NCBI GenBank assembly: GCA_963846715.1
Contig: CAWJXA010000002.1
Location: 372,001-436,000, forward strand
Reading direction: 5' to 3'
Origin: Bog-257 sp963846715
GTDB taxonomy: Bacteria; Acidobacteriota; Terriglobia; Terriglobales; Acidobacteriaceae
Length of the DNA stretch: 64,000 nucleotides
This document shows positions 27,047 through 35,957 of the stretch, piece by piece (position 1 is the first letter of the stretch; every line of letters starts with the position of its first letter). The notes under the pieces were generated by a model. The model had not been told where the DNA came from. It was given only the letters and a program-made list of their open reading frames with translations, and ran no database searches. Made by a program: the position numbers and the translations under genes.

Positions 27047-27087
27047 GCAGTGTCAATGGTTAGTGGTCAGTGGAAAGTGCAGAGTGA
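27047..27087 (+). repeat. Degenerate 7-bp array after dehydrogenase 1
   Basis: Units CAGTGTC, AATGGTT, AGTGGTC, AGTGGAA, AGTGCAG follow one another at a strict seven-base step, beginning a few bases after the stop codon. Confidence 0.6.
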
Positions 27088-27279
27088 TCAGAACCTGTCC
27101 AATAATTAGCTAAGGTTGCTCCGCAAGCTGGTTGTCCGCTACGAAGTTCATGCTGAGAGCTTCCTCGGCATGGTCCGGCTTGGCTGCATGAAAATAGTGC
27201 TGCGCTATTCGTGAGGATCGAACTAGTCGCGTTCGCGCGACTTCAAAGCAACGCTCATCCACTTATTTGGAGGCAAGAA

Positions 27280-27759
27280 TTGCAGCCGCCGTTCCGATCC
27301 AAGCAGGAAGTCATCATCAACGCGCCCTTGGAGGCGGTGTGGTCATTCAGCATGGATCTCACGAAGATCCCGGAGTTCCATCCTCGCGTGGTCAAGGTTG
27401 ACCTCCTTTCTGGCAAGACCCTCCGCGAACCAGGCGCGTCCTATCAATGCCATCTTTCTGGCGGGAAGCACACGTGCATCGAGAAGGACATTGAAATTAT
27501 CCCGCTGCAGAAGATCGTCACTGTGTTGCCGGAGGACAGCTTCGGTATTACCAAGATTCTCAGCGATTACAGAGTGGAAACGACGTTCCAAACGCTCGGC
27601 CAACGGTCAACCAAGGTGGAGATTAGCCACTATTACTCGACGACAACCCTGAAAGCCAAGCTCCTCAACTTAATCGCAAGAGGTAAGATCGCCCGCGAAA
27701 CCCAGGCAACATTGTATGCTGCCAAAGCCACGATAGAGGCTGCCAGCCGTGCGGGATAG
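27280..27759 (+). CDS. SRPBCC-family protein
   Basis: 159 residues from a TTG at 27280, preferred over the GTG at 27211 because TGGAGG lies at ideal spacing (six bases) before it and the family core begins soon after. The core EVIINAPLEAVWSFSMDLTKIPEFHPRV is typical of polyketide-cyclase/START-like SRPBCC proteins, which bind a hydrophobic ligand in a helix-grip cavity. No catalytic residues can be assigned. It is the second SRPBCC gene of the island (after the CoxG-like one). Confidence 0.8.
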   Translation: MQPPFRSKQEVIINAPLEAVWSFSMDLTKIPEFHPRVVKVDLLSGKTLREPGASYQCHLSGGKHTCIEKDIEIIPLQKIVTVLPEDSFGITKILSDYRVETTFQTLGQRSTKVEISHYYSTTTLKAKLLNLIARGKIARETQATLYAAKATIEAASRAG

Positions 27760-27819
27760 GGGTCTATCAGACCGGCCTGGTTCGTGGATAGCGAAGCAGT
27801 GACTATCGGATGGGTGCCA

Positions 27820-27900
27820 TGCTGAGCGAGCGTTCGCTAGGGGTGCCTCGACTCCTCGCCACGGCGACTGGACCCGTCGCTCAGGATGACACCGTAATTA
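27820..27900. repeat. GTCATCCTGAGC-type repeat (degenerate)
   Basis: TGCTGAGCGAGCG at the left and GTCGCTCAGGATGACA at the right form an imperfect stem around CCTCGACTCCTCGCC; same class as the elements at 33893 and 42658. Located between the SRPBCC gene and the first M24 gene. Confidence 0.5.
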
Positions 27901-27945
27901 CTGTCCGGTATCAGACAATCCGCGTTAGACTATTCACCGCGCCCT

Positions 27946-29157
27946 ATGCCTTACCCGATTGACGAACCGAAGCTCCAGCGCATCCGCGAACTGATGAAGC
28001 GCGACGACCTTGAGGCCTTGGTTGTTCGTGCCCCTGACAACATTGTCTATCTCACCAACTACTGGTGCATGAAGGGCTACGCCGTGTTGGTCTTCCCGCG
28101 CGAAAGCGAGGCCACACTCATTGCCTTGGAGCCGCAGGAGGAAGATGCCCGCCGCACATCGTGGACCAGCGACATTCGCTTTTTCAAGGGCTATGATGCT
28201 CGCGATCCACGGCCTCCCATACTGCGCTCTCTCGATCTGACGTTGCGCGTCCTGAACCAACGCGGCTTCACCGGGAGAATCGGCCTGGAGCTTTCCCAAG
28301 GTACGCAAAGCGCCGATCGCATGGTCGGCGAGCCGACAACGTGGACGCAGCCCTGGTTCGACGCTTTCAAACCGGCGGTGCGCGAAGTGGTGGACGCCTC
28401 CGGCCTGCTCGCCGAAGCGCGCGCCATCAAGACCCCCCAGGAAATCGAGCGCATGAAGCTGGCCAACGAACTGGCCGCGCTCGCCATGGAGCGCACCTTC
28501 GAGCGCCTGCGTCCGGGCATGAAAGAGAGCGAAGCCGCCGCCATCTTCGAGGGCTTCGTCCACTCCACCGGCATCGGGTTCAAGGGCAAAGTCGAGATGG
28601 CCCGTGCCTTCACCCTGGTTTGGTCGGGCAAGGGCATCCGGACGTTCACTGCCACCGGCGATCGCCCCATACAAGAGCACGAGCCCACGCTGTTCGAGAT
28701 CTGGGTCTGCGTTGACGGCTACTGGAATGACCTTACCAAGAACCTTTGTCCCGGTGAGCTGACGCCGGAATACAACAAATTACTCGACCTGTTGCTCAGC
28801 GTCTTTCACGAAGCTGCGGCATTCGCGAAAGCTGGCGCTGGCCTCCCCGAACTCGACCGCCTGGTTCGGGCCCGTATCGCCGAAGGCGGATATCCGGGCC
28901 AGCCGTCACACCCCATATGTCACGGTGTGGGAGCTCGTGCCCACGAGCCGCCTTATGCCCATCAAGCGGGAAAAGGGACGATTCGTGAAGGCATGGTGCT
29001 GGCCATTGAGCCTGGAATCTATTGGCCGGGAGGCGGCGGCCTTCGGCTGGAAGACAACTTCTGGATCACCGGCGACGGCAACGAAAAGCTATGCTCCTTC
29101 CCCGATGACTTTCGCCAGCTTCGCACCTCCTCCGCCAAGTGGGCGACATGGCGATGA
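27946..29157 (+). CDS. M24-family (Xaa-Pro peptidase-like) hydrolase 1
   Basis: 403 residues. A creatinase-type N-terminal domain (about 1-160) is followed by a pita-bread M24 domain (about 165-400). By eye the five metal-ligand positions read Glu in FEIW (about 252, usually Asp), Asp in YWNDLT (about 263), His in CHGVGARAHEPP (about 326), Glu in AIEPGIY (about 354) and Glu in LRLEDNF (about 368). So four are canonical and one is Asp to Glu. Relatives include prolidases, ectoine hydrolase and creatinase, all cutting C-N bonds. It overlaps the M20 gene by four bases (ATGA), so they are coupled. Confidence 0.88.
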   Translation: MPYPIDEPKLQRIRELMKRDDLEALVVRAPDNIVYLTNYWCMKGYAVLVFPRESEATLIALEPQEEDARRTSWTSDIRFFKGYDARDPRPPILRSLDLTLRVLNQRGFTGRIGLELSQGTQSADRMVGEPTTWTQPWFDAFKPAVREVVDASGLLAEARAIKTPQEIERMKLANELAALAMERTFERLRPGMKESEAAAIFEGFVHSTGIGFKGKVEMARAFTLVWSGKGIRTFTATGDRPIQEHEPTLFEIWVCVDGYWNDLTKNLCPGELTPEYNKLLDLLLSVFHEAAAFAKAGAGLPELDRLVRARIAEGGYPGQPSHPICHGVGARAHEPPYAHQAGKGTIREGMVLAIEPGIYWPGGGGLRLEDNFWITGDGNEKLCSFPDDFRQLRTSSAKWATWR

Positions 29158-30407
29158 CCGCCGCCACCTCTCCACTCGACAACGACCGGAAAGACGCGAT
29201 CGTCGCTTGCATTCGTGAGGACGAAATTGTCTCCATGTGCTGCGACGTGATCAACATCCCCAGCCCCACCGGTTCGGAACTTGCGATGGCGGAGTACATG
29301 CGCTCGGCCTTTCAGCGCCTGGGGCTAACGGTCGCCTGGCAACAAGTTGAGGACACGCGCGCCAACGTCATCGGTCGCCTCGAAGGCCACGGCAACGGCA
29401 AATGCCTGATGTTTAACGGCCACATGGATACTTCGAACACCGGCGACGAAGACTTCCTCACCGGCATCGGATACAAGCCGCACGCCGTCGTGAAGGACGG
29501 CGTGATCTACGGCCTGGGCATTTACAACATGAAGGGCGCGCTGGTGTGTTATGTACACGCAGTCAAGGCGCTGCTCGAGGCCGGAGTCAAACTGGATGGC
29601 GACATTATCCTCGGCGCGGTTTGCGGCGAGATCGAGAAAACCCAGTGGGGCGAGTTCCAAGGCAAGGAGTATCGCGGCTACGGAGCGGGCACACATTATC
29701 TCGCCAGTCACGGAGTTCTGCCCGACATGTGCGTTCTCGGGGAGCCCACCGACATGAAGCTAGTGCTGGAACACGCCGGCTCCATGTGGGTGCGCTTCGG
29801 CCTGACGGGCAATTACGTGCACTCGGCATTTGCGCCGGGGAAAGAAGGCCAGAACGCCATTCGCCGCATGCACCACGTGCTCGAAGACGTAATGCGCTGG
29901 ATCCCCGAATGGCAAGAGCAGGCGAAGTGGGTGGGCCGACCGGGGTTCGTCAACATCGGCTGCGTGCAGGCGGGACATCCCTGGCGCGCCAGTCGCACTC
30001 CCGAACGCGCAGATCTTTTCCTTGATGTGCGTGTACCTCCGACCATCGCCATGACTGAGGCTCGCCGGGCAGCCAAGAAGCTCTTCCTCGCAATGAAGCA
30101 GAAGTATCCCGAGTACGGCCTGGAGTTTGAAACGTACGTGTCGGTGCCGGGCGCAACCATCGACGAGAATCACGAGATGGTGCAGGCCATCGAACGCAAT
30201 CATCAGCGCGTTGTTGGAACGCCTCCGCAACGCGACACCGTGCTGTGGTGCTCCGATGGGTCAGTGTTGTCGCGCTTTGGATGTCCGACACTGAATTACG
30301 GCCCCTCGAGCGGCCCGCGCGATCACGAAGGCGAGAAGGTGGCGATCAAGACGCTGGTGGAGATCACCAAGGTTTATGCCCTGACGGCCGCGGAGATATG
30401 CGGATGA
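29154..30407 (+). CDS. M20-family amidohydrolase/deacylase (ArgE/DapE-like)
   Basis: 417 residues from the ATG at 29154, chosen for the ATGA overlap with the preceding stop. Metal-site motifs: GHMDT (about 88-92), YNMKGA (about 124, where DxKG Asp is usual), CGEIEK (about 157, where the DEE ligand Glu is Ile), GEPT, and DHEGEK near the end. The dimerisation domain (GNYVHSAFAPGKEGQNAI) is normal. Members remove acyl, carbamoyl or succinyl groups or cut dipeptides. The substitutions at two ligand positions are unusual and may alter metal use. Set between two M24 hydrolases in the same operon. Confidence 0.86.
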   Translation: MTAATSPLDNDRKDAIVACIREDEIVSMCCDVINIPSPTGSELAMAEYMRSAFQRLGLTVAWQQVEDTRANVIGRLEGHGNGKCLMFNGHMDTSNTGDEDFLTGIGYKPHAVVKDGVIYGLGIYNMKGALVCYVHAVKALLEAGVKLDGDIILGAVCGEIEKTQWGEFQGKEYRGYGAGTHYLASHGVLPDMCVLGEPTDMKLVLEHAGSMWVRFGLTGNYVHSAFAPGKEGQNAIRRMHHVLEDVMRWIPEWQEQAKWVGRPGFVNIGCVQAGHPWRASRTPERADLFLDVRVPPTIAMTEARRAAKKLFLAMKQKYPEYGLEFETYVSVPGATIDENHEMVQAIERNHQRVVGTPPQRDTVLWCSDGSVLSRFGCPTLNYGPSSGPRDHEGEKVAIKTLVEITKVYALTAAEICG

Positions 30408-30420
30408 AGCAGCCGCCGGC

Positions 30421-30518
30421 TGTCAGCCATCAGCCGTCAGCCATCCAGAGCCCAGGTAGAGCCGGCCTTCAGGCCGGCGTCCAAACTGGTTCTCGCTCTT
30501 GGAGTCGGCTTCAGCCGA
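30421..30518 (+). repeat. 7-bp array plus GTAG-type REP hairpins
   Basis: 30421-30446: TGTCAGC/CATCAGC/CGTCAGC/CATCC units at seven-base steps. 30456-30478: GTAGA followed by the perfect palindrome GCCGGCCTTCAGGCCGGC. 30505-30518: TCGGCTTCAGCCGA. They fill the gap between the M20 gene and the second M24 gene. Confidence 0.75.
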
Positions 30519-30559
30519 CGGCACAATCGTACAGAGAAGGAATTGAACTAAGACCTAAC

Positions 30560-31730
30560 ATGCCCACTCAATCCGAAATAGCCCGCCGTTACGCCAACAT
30601 TCGCGCCGCCATGCGAGAGCACAACGTTGACGCCCTGGTTGTTTGCGGCAATCAATATGCCGGCTTCGAAGGCGCTGTCGCTTACACCTCGGGCTTCGAA
30701 ATCGTGCATCGTTACGTTTACGTGCTCATCCCGATGAAGGGCGATCCCGTGCTAATTTTCCCGCAGGAGGCACGCTGGATCGGCGACAAGAAGAAGCCGT
30801 TTGTGAACGACAAGGTCTGGACCGAAGTCCCTGGCCGCTGGCTGCGCGAGCGTGCTCAGGACGAAAACTGGAAGCGCGTCGCCGTCTACGGCCTCGACTA
30901 CATCATGCCGGTGCGTGATTACCGCGAACTGAAACAGGGCAGCTTCGAACTCGTCCCCTTCGACTTTCACTTCGACATGGCGCGTGCCGTCAAAAGCGAC
31001 GAAGAGTTGATCGAAGTCCGCGACTCGATGGACATCATTCACGAAGGTTTTTGGGCGCTGCTCAACGGATTCACCGCGGGCAAGACCGAGGCCGAGATCA
31101 TGGCCCCCGCGGTGGAAGTTTTCTTCGCCCGAGGCGCGGGTCCGCGCATGATGAACATCGTGCTCTCCGGCCAGAATGGCGAGGCTGAGGCGCACTTCAA
31201 AGTTCCCGGCCATCGCAAGGTTGGCGGCGACGACTTGTTGCTCTACTCGCTGGAGATCGCCGGCGCCGGCGGCTACTGGGTAGAGTTTTCGCGCGCGCTC
31301 ATCGCAGGGAGCGCCAAGCAAGCGCACCCAGCAAATGGCCGACGTCTATCCCGAGGCCATGGAAGCTGCGCGAAAGCTGATGCGCGATGGCGTGCTCGCT
31401 TGCGACGTTCACAAGGTGGTTGCCGACACTTTCGCCCGGCATGGTTTTTCGCTGGGACATCTCTCCGGTCACTCGATTGGCACTACTATGATCGAGCATC
31501 CTGCGATCGGCGCGAAGAGCCAGATCGAGTTAAAGCACAACATGATATTTTCTCTCCATCCTCAGGTTGTTGATCGAGATGGCGAAGTTTGCCTTTACAC
31601 GCAGGACACCTTCCGCATCGGCCAGACGGAGGGCGAAAACCTGAGCAGCATTCCCTGGAAGTTCTACTCGCAAGCTGATGCAAGACTGCCGGCCGTCAAG
31701 GCAGTATCCGACCGATGGATAGATGCATGA
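30560..31730 (+). CDS. M24-fold hydrolase 2 with degenerate metal site (one frameshift near 31310)
   Basis: About 389 residues after removing one extra base near 31310, where the frame runs from SRALIAG into GAPSKRTQQMADVYPE. Domain layout as in hydrolase 1. Aligned by eye, the metal-ligand positions are Glu (LEIAGAG), Glu (YWVEFSR), His (GHSIG), His (FSLHPQ, usually Glu) and Gln (YTQDTF, usually Glu). Loss of both C-terminal Glu ligands points to a metal-independent member, as creatinase is, or to an inactive partner. The stop overlaps the next start as ATGA. The upstream extension of the frame beyond 30560 reads through repeats and is not used. Confidence 0.75.
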
Positions 31731-32659
31731 AGAAAGTTCTTATCGTGGGATGTGGCGCCATCGGCAGCCTGTTCGCCGCGCACCTGGCCAAGGGACGCGA
31801 AGTCGAAGTCTACGCATTCGACGTCTCCCAACCACACGTGGACGCCATTAACCAGCACGGCCTGCGGCTCTCGGGTGCCTCCGCTATACACGTGAAGCTG
31901 GCGAAGGCCAGCACCGATCCTGCCGAGCTTCCGGTTTGCGATTACGGCATCGTCGCGACCAAGGCGATTCACACCGAAAGCGCCATCGCGGCCGCGGCCC
32001 GTTGCTTCGACCACAACAGCGCCGTTTGCTCGGTGCAGAACGGCGTCGGCAATGAAGAGCTCATTGCCGAGCACGTGCGGTATGTGATTCGAGGTACCAC
32101 TTTCCCTGCCGGGCATATCGTCAAGCCCGGACACGTGGGATTCGACATTCAAGGTGACACCTGGGTCGGGCCGTTTGAGTCGACCGCTACGCCCCAGGAA
32201 CGCGTCGAAGAACTCGCCGGCTTTCTCACCCGCGGCGGCATGAATACGGTTGCCCTGCCCGATGCGCGCGGCGCGCAATGGACCAAGCTGATCTTCAACG
32301 CTGCCACCAATCCAGTCGGCGCGCTCACCGGCTTGCATCACGGGGCCGCGACGCGCTTCCCGCCGACCCGCGAAGTTTTTGAGGCGCTCATTGCGGAGGG
32401 CGAGGCCGTAACAAAGGCAATGGGGATCGAGTCTGCATGGCGACCCGCGTGACCTGGTTGCCAAGGGCGCAAACGCTCCTGGCAAACACAATGCGAGCAT
32501 GTTGCAGGATGTGCTCGCCTCGCACATCACCGAAGTAGACTTCATGAACGGCGCCATCGTGAAGTGGGGAGAGAAGTATGGCGATCCCGACGCCCTTGAA
32601 TCAGCGCGATGTGGGCGCTGATCAAGGGCCTGGAACATTCGTGGACGGGGCCGAGTTAG
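31727..32659 (+). CDS. Ketopantoate reductase-like dehydrogenase 2 (three frameshifts)
   Basis: Starts MKKVLIVGCGAIGSLFAAHLA and follows the ApbA/PanE family closely to about residue 237 (AEGEAVTKAMGIE). The family sequence then continues in other frames: LHGDPRDLVAKGA from about 32435, ITEVDFMNGAIVKWGEKYG to about 32580, then MWALIKGLEHSWTGPS ending at 32659. Three single extra bases (near 32435, 32581 and 32608) would restore a protein of about 310 residues. The clustered indels suggest poor local sequence, though real decay is possible. Overlaps the M24 stop by four bases. Confidence 0.7.
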
Positions 32660-32737
32660 CCATTAGCTCTTAGCTTTTAGCTCTTAGCAACCTGCCTAAC
32701 ACACTTTTGTTTGCTAAAAGCTAAAGGCTAAGAGCCA
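32655..32737. repeat. TTAGCTC 7-bp array with inverted copy
   Basis: Units TTAGCCA, TTAGCTC, TTAGCTT, TTAGCTC, TTAGCAA (32655-32691) lie at exact seven-base steps and begin at the stop codon of the preceding gene. A facing copy (GCTAAAAGCTAAAGGCTAAGAG, 32712-32733) makes a large potential hairpin. The arms are AT-rich compared with the surrounding DNA. Confidence 0.75.
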
Positions 32738-32772
32738 CCAAGAGACACATCATACGACAGAGGTCAAAATTC

Positions 32773-33861
32773 ATGCCCGTTCCCTTCCGCATTGGCGTGC
32801 TTCAGCTAAGTATGGAGCCGCTGCAACAAACCGTCCGCATGGCGCAGGCATGCGATCGCGCCGGCTTCGACATCTTCTGGCTGGCCGAAGCCTATCCGTG
32901 GTGGCGCAAACACGGCATGGAAGCCCGCTCGTCAACCGCCATGACTGCCGTCATCGCCACGCAGACCAGGAACATCGTCATCGGATGGGGCATCATTTCG
33001 CCCTATACCCGCCACCCGGTGCAGATCGCCATGGAAGCGCGCGTGATGCAGGATGCCGCCGGCGACGGTCGCTTCCTGCTCGGGCTTGGCGCGTCCAAGA
33101 TCTTCATGAAGGAGATTGGTGAAGGAGAGAAGGGTAAGGATGTCGGCCCGGCGGTCGTGATGCGCGAGAGCATCGAGATCATTCAGGCCATGCTGGCGGG
33201 CGGCGCGGTCGACTATCACGGTAAGGCTTTCGACGCCTCGGCTCCGGCGCTTCAGAGCGACGCGCACATCTCGCGGGCGCGTGTGCCTATCTATGTTGGC
33301 GCGACCGGCCCGGTGCTGCAGAAGTTGGCGGGCTCTCATTCCGACGGGCTGCTGACCGCCAGCATTACCACTCCCGACTTTGTGCGCTACGCGCGCGTCA
33401 ATATGGAAGAAGGTGCGAAGAAGGCGGGCAAGGACCCTGCTGCACTCGATCTGGGCGCAGTGATCGTCGGCAGCATCAACAAGGATTCGCAGGCCGGCAA
33501 AGAAGGCGCGCGCGAAATGGCGGCCATGTATCTCGCCAACAAAGTCCAAAACATCCGCGGCTCTGCGGACGTTCTTTTGCAGAAGGCTGGGTTGGCGCTG
33601 GAGGAGATTGCGCCTATCGCCGACGCCATGGAAAAGGGCGGGCGCAAAGCAGCCGCACGAGCAGTGACTGAGGAGGTATTAAAGAAAGCTTGCCCCATCG
33701 CCGGCACTCCGGACGAATGCTGCGAGCGCATCGAAGAATATCGCCAAGCCGGATGCACAAACATCATGCTGGAAATCTGGGGCGATGACCGCGAACAGCA
33801 GGCACAGCTCTTCGGCGAAGCCGTGCTGCCGCAGTTCAAAAGTCGCGGCGGGAAGAGCTAG
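32773..33861 (+). CDS. LLM-class oxidoreductase, probably F420-dependent
   Basis: 362 residues of the bacterial luciferase-like TIM-barrel family, nearest by eye to the F420-dependent group (Mer and FGD relatives): FRIGVLQLSMEPLQQTVRMA, DIFWLAEAYPWW, LGLGASKIF, VPIYVGATGPVLQKLAGSHSDGLL. Such enzymes transfer hydride to or from F420 on C=N, C=C or alcohol substrates. A complete F420 pathway lies 13 kb away, which supports F420 over FMN as cofactor (inference). It is the last gene of the island, with AGAGG before the start, and is followed by a strong hairpin. Confidence 0.88.
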   Translation: MPVPFRIGVLQLSMEPLQQTVRMAQACDRAGFDIFWLAEAYPWWRKHGMEARSSTAMTAVIATQTRNIVIGWGIISPYTRHPVQIAMEARVMQDAAGDGRFLLGLGASKIFMKEIGEGEKGKDVGPAVVMRESIEIIQAMLAGGAVDYHGKAFDASAPALQSDAHISRARVPIYVGATGPVLQKLAGSHSDGLLTASITTPDFVRYARVNMEEGAKKAGKDPAALDLGAVIVGSINKDSQAGKEGAREMAAMYLANKVQNIRGSADVLLQKAGLALEEIAPIADAMEKGGRKAAARAVTEEVLKKACPIAGTPDECCERIEEYRQAGCTNIMLEIWGDDREQQAQLFGEAVLPQFKSRGGKS

Positions 33862-33892
33862 GTTAAACGGCGCAAGGATCAGGTTTTAATGC

Positions 33893-33937
33893 TGTCATCC
33901 TGTCCATAACGACGTCGGCGTTACAGACAGGATGACA
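33893..33937. terminator. Hairpin between convergent genes (possible bidirectional terminator)
   Basis: Perfect 12-base arms TGTCATCCTGTC (33893-33904) and GACAGGATGACA (33926-33937) with a 21-base loop, between the ends of the LLM gene and lldP. No T-run follows on either strand, so it may work as a stable barrier or RNA end rather than a classical terminator. Same core as the GTCATCCTGAGC elements. Confidence 0.5.
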
Positions 33938-34005
33938 CCGTTGAGGTATAGCAAGTGACCTGAGCAGCTTGGCGCTTTACGTGAACGCTCGTAATACGCC
34001 GCCGC

Positions 34006-35841
34006 TCACTTCACCACAAAGTGCGTGAACGGGACGACGTATGCCATCAGGAAAACGAACACGCCCACCAGCGCAGCCAAGGCGATGCTGTGCCAGAAGA
34101 CGTAACGCAAAATGTCTCCCTCGTGGCCGTACCATTGGGTCGCGGTGCTGGCCACCACGATGCTTTGCGCGTCGATCATCTTGCCCATCACACCGCCGGT
34201 GCTGTTGGCGGCGGCCATCAACGTGGGCGGCAAGCCCACCTGCTGTGCCGTAATCTTCTGCAAGCTGCCGAAGAGCACGTTGGATGAAGTATCCGACCCT
34301 GTCAGCGCTACGCCGAGCCAGCCCAGGAGCGTACCGAAGAAGGGATACAGGTGTCCGGTACGGGCGAAGGCCAGACCCATGGTCGCATCCAGTCCCGAGT
34401 AACGGGTCATGAAGCCTATGGCCATCATTGCGGCGATGGTCAACAGCGAGAAGCGTACCTTCATCAACGTCCGGCCATAGATACTGAAGATGGTTGGAAT
34501 ACTCAGCCCCATGATCAACCCAGAGATGAGGGCGGCCACCAGAATTCCGGAGCCGGTTGCGCTCACCCAGTTCAGCCCGAACACCGCAGGCTCTTTGGTC
34601 GGCTTGGGCACCACCGGAGGGACGCGCAGAGCGAGATTGTTCAGGCCGCCGACGACGAATTGTGGGTTGGTGATCTTACTGGGTGGCGTCTGCCACGTGG
34701 CCATCGACTTGAAAGTCTTTTCCGGGGCATTCATCATATTCTTGCCGGTCTGCGTCCCCCACACGAAAACGGTGAGGCTGAGAACAACCCACGGCACCCA
34801 CGCGCGCGTCACTTCCGCACGGCTATAACCATGACTGGCCCGGTGGTCGGTCTTGGCTTCTTCTCCTTCGAAGGTCCAGATCCGCTTGGGATGCCAGACG
34901 AACAGGAAGCCGATGAGGCATATCATGGAAATGATCGATGCCACAATGTTGACCAGCCACGGACCGTGGTAGTTGGCCATGAAGTATTGCGGTATTGCGA
35001 AGGAAACACCGGCGACGAGGATGGCCGGCCAGATCTCCCACATAGCTGACCAGCCAACAAAGGCGCAGATCAACCAGAAGGGCACCAGGACACAGAAGGG
35101 TGTCAGAATGCGGCCTGCCATGGCGCCGAGGGTGATTTCGCTGAAGCCGGTCACTTTGGCCAGCGCGATGATGGGAGTTCCCAACGCGCCAAAGGCCACA
35201 GGCGCTGTGTTGGCAATCAACGACAGCCCCGAAGCCTGCAGTGGCCGGAACCCTAAACCAATGAGGAGCGCGGCCGTAACCGCTACCGGAGTACCGAATC
35301 CCGATGCGCCCTCAAAGAATGCGCCGAAGCAGAAAGCGATCAGCAGGAGTTGCAGGCGGCGGTCCTGGGTAATGCCGGTCATGCTCTGCTGCAGCACTTT
35401 GAAGCGTCCCGACTCCACCGTGAGCTGGTACATGAAGATGACGTTGAGTACGATCCAGCCGATGGGAAACAGGCCATAGGCGGTTCCATACACCGCGGTA
35501 GCGCCCGCTAGTCTGGCCGGCATATGGAATCCGAAAATCGCCACGCCCAGCGCCGTCGCCAGGCCCAACAGGGCGGCATAGTGAGCTTTCACATGTCCGA
35601 AAGCCAGACTGCCCAGCAGGACCACCACCGGCAACGCAGCTATCAGGGTTGAGAGCCACCAGTGCCCGGCGGGGTCATACCCTTGCGCCCAGGGACTGCT
35701 TAGCGCAGGGATCTTGAGAATTATGACGGCCACGACGATAGCAACGATGGCGGCCACCACCGAGGGCAACAGGTTCTGCGGTGGCGGAGTGGTCTTGCCG
35801 GGAGCTTCTTTGATTGCGGTGCTCATGAGTTTGTTATCCAT
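34006..35841 (-). CDS. lldP: L-lactate permease
   Basis: 611 residues with about 14 membrane helices. Family sequences are plain: YGLFPIGWIVLNVIFMYQLTVESG, FCFGAFFEGASGFGTPVAV, and SDTSSNVLFGSLQ. LldP/GlcA permeases import lactate or glycolate with protons. It fits with the lutCBA genes 7-9 kb away, and precedes no regulator here. Start at 35841 or five codons later; neither has a strong ribosome-binding site. cstA lies just upstream on the same strand. Confidence 0.95.
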   Translation of the reverse strand: MDNKLMSTAIKEAPGKTTPPPQNLLPSVVAAIVAIVVAVIILKIPALSSPWAQGYDPAGHWWLSTLIAALPVVVLLGSLAFGHVKAHYAALLGLATALGVAIFGFHMPARLAGATAVYGTAYGLFPIGWIVLNVIFMYQLTVESGRFKVLQQSMTGITQDRRLQLLLIAFCFGAFFEGASGFGTPVAVTAALLIGLGFRPLQASGLSLIANTAPVAFGALGTPIIALAKVTGFSEITLGAMAGRILTPFCVLVPFWLICAFVGWSAMWEIWPAILVAGVSFAIPQYFMANYHGPWLVNIVASIISMICLIGFLFVWHPKRIWTFEGEEAKTDHRASHGYSRAEVTRAWVPWVVLSLTVFVWGTQTGKNMMNAPEKTFKSMATWQTPPSKITNPQFVVGGLNNLALRVPPVVPKPTKEPAVFGLNWVSATGSGILVAALISGLIMGLSIPTIFSIYGRTLMKVRFSLLTIAAMMAIGFMTRYSGLDATMGLAFARTGHLYPFFGTLLGWLGVALTGSDTSSNVLFGSLQKITAQQVGLPPTLMAAANSTGGVMGKMIDAQSIVVASTATQWYGHEGDILRYVFWHSIALAALVGVFVFLMAYVVPFTHFVVK

Positions 35842-35957
35842 TGCTGCCGGAGATGACCCAGCAGACGCCTTCCTGAGAATTGTCGTTCCATATAAAAACT
35901 CGAGGTACCGGGCCGAAATCCCTCACCAGCGAGCGCGAATTGCGATAATCGCCAGCT

